Origin: Streptomyces diastaticus subsp. diastaticus
GTDB taxonomy: Bacteria; Actinomycetota; Actinomycetes; Streptomycetales; Streptomycetaceae
Assembly (NCBI RefSeq): GCF_011170125.1
Contig: NZ_BLLN01000005.1
Location: 124,001 to 188,000, forward strand
Direction of reading: 5' to 3'
DNA length: 64,000 nt
A program made the position numbers and the translations under genes. Of the stretch, positions 63,692 through 64,000 are shown in pieces. Below the pieces are notes generated by a model. It ran no database searches and was not told where the DNA came from. It worked only from the letters and a program-made list of their open reading frames with translations. Position 1 is the stretch's first letter; each line of letters opens with the position of its first letter.

Positions 63692-64000
63692 TCACTCGAC
63701 GGTGTAGTCGAGCCGGTAGGTGGCGTTGCCCGCCTCCTCGTGCATCGCGGTGAAGCCGCCGGTGCCCGTCAGGCCGGCCAGTTCTCCCGTGCCGGAGCCG
63801 GGCACGACGCTCCAGGTGACCTCGGCGGCCTCCCCGGTCAGCTCGCCGGTGTGCTGGAGCGCGAAGCTGCCGGACCTGCCGCCGACCCGCCCCACGATCT
63901 GTTCGAGGCCGACGAACGTCGTGGACTCCTCACTGCGGTAGAACATGACGTACTGCTGCACTCCGTCACCCTCGATGTCTCCGGTGTAGGAGTACGAGAT
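63692..64000 (-). CDS. DUF3224 domain protein, 5' part beyond the window
   Basis: The minus-strand frame is open to the window edge (codon at 64000) and reads SYSYTGDIEGDGVQQYVMFY, then LQHTGELTGEAAEVTWSVVP and GELAGLTGTGGF. This is the C-terminal part of DUF3224, a lipocalin/AOC-like barrel of about 130-140 aa. The N-terminus lies outside the window. It points the same way as the P450 genes but is 94 nt or more upstream of them. Confidence 0.85.
   Translation of the reverse strand: MSYSYTGDIEGDGVQQYVMFYRSEESTTFVGLEQIVGRVGGRSGSFALQHTGELTGEAAEVTWSVVPGSGTGELAGLTGTGGFTAMHEEAGNATYRLDYTVE

Overview
The base composition (very high GC, strong third-position GC bias, many GTG and TTG starts) and the gene families present (SARP regulator, LanKC, SMI1/KNR4, DUF3224, XRE-TPR relic, SpoIIE-type phosphatase) point to a Streptomyces or a close relative. 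There is no rRNA, tRNA, CRISPR array or intact insertion sequence that I can see. Several stretches are littered with gene relics, which suits an accessory chromosomal arm.

Layout. (1) 1-2310: a minus-strand pair encoding an EACC1-like small protein and a caspase-like protease joined through one membrane helix to a solute-binding domain. This is a candidate ligand-gated conflict or cell-death module. (2) 2397-7308: a mosaic of relics (ParA/MinD-like ATPase, TetR, ABC ATPase), a Gfo/Idh/MocA oxidoreductase, a calcium/proton antiporter and a long gene-poor gap. (3) 7309-26999: a RiPP region. It holds a GAF protein, a subtilisin-type protease, a cyclase-domain STAND-like regulator, a three-gene operon (radical SAM, heme-oxygenase-like diiron protein, 68-aa peptide) closed by a strong terminator, a divergent class III lanthipeptide set (55-aa precursor, MFS exporter, LanKC), SARP and LuxR-type regulators, and a class II LanM followed by a cysteine-free 63-aa peptide. 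(4) 27000-30307: an unassigned stretch, an orphan HMG-CoA reductase and a two-helix membrane protein. (5) 30559-34405: an XRE-TPR relic and a carnitine-catabolism operon (XRE-TetR fusion regulator, BKACE, L-carnitine dehydrogenase, thioesterase). (6) 34654-40483: a truncated lipoprotein, a PAS/GAF/SpoIIE/HATPase phosphatase, a DUF1963 protein and a MerR regulator. (7) 41164-46964: kdpF-A-B-C-E preceded by a 27-codon membrane ORF and followed by a decayed kdpD. (8) 47109-50324: glutaminase, M23 peptidase and SMI1/KNR4 protein. (9) 50873-64000: three deoxyaminosugar genes resembling the dnmV/dnmJ/dnmU set, a Crp/Fnr regulator, an oligopeptide-type ABC importer with three subunits fused in one chain, a PIG-L deacetylase, a VOC protein, two cytochromes P450 and a DUF3224 gene that runs off the window. 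This end looks like the margin of a glycosylated natural-product cluster.

How the genes fit together. In the RiPP region the SARP, LuxR-type and cyclase-domain proteins are plausible local regulators, the S8 protease is a candidate leader peptidase and the MFS protein a candidate exporter. The carnitine operon contains the enzymes needed to oxidise carnitine to dehydrocarnitine and cleave it to glycine betaine plus acetoacetyl-CoA. The kdp operon encodes a complete high-affinity potassium pump, but its sensor kinase is broken. All family assignments come from reading translated motifs; no database search was run.
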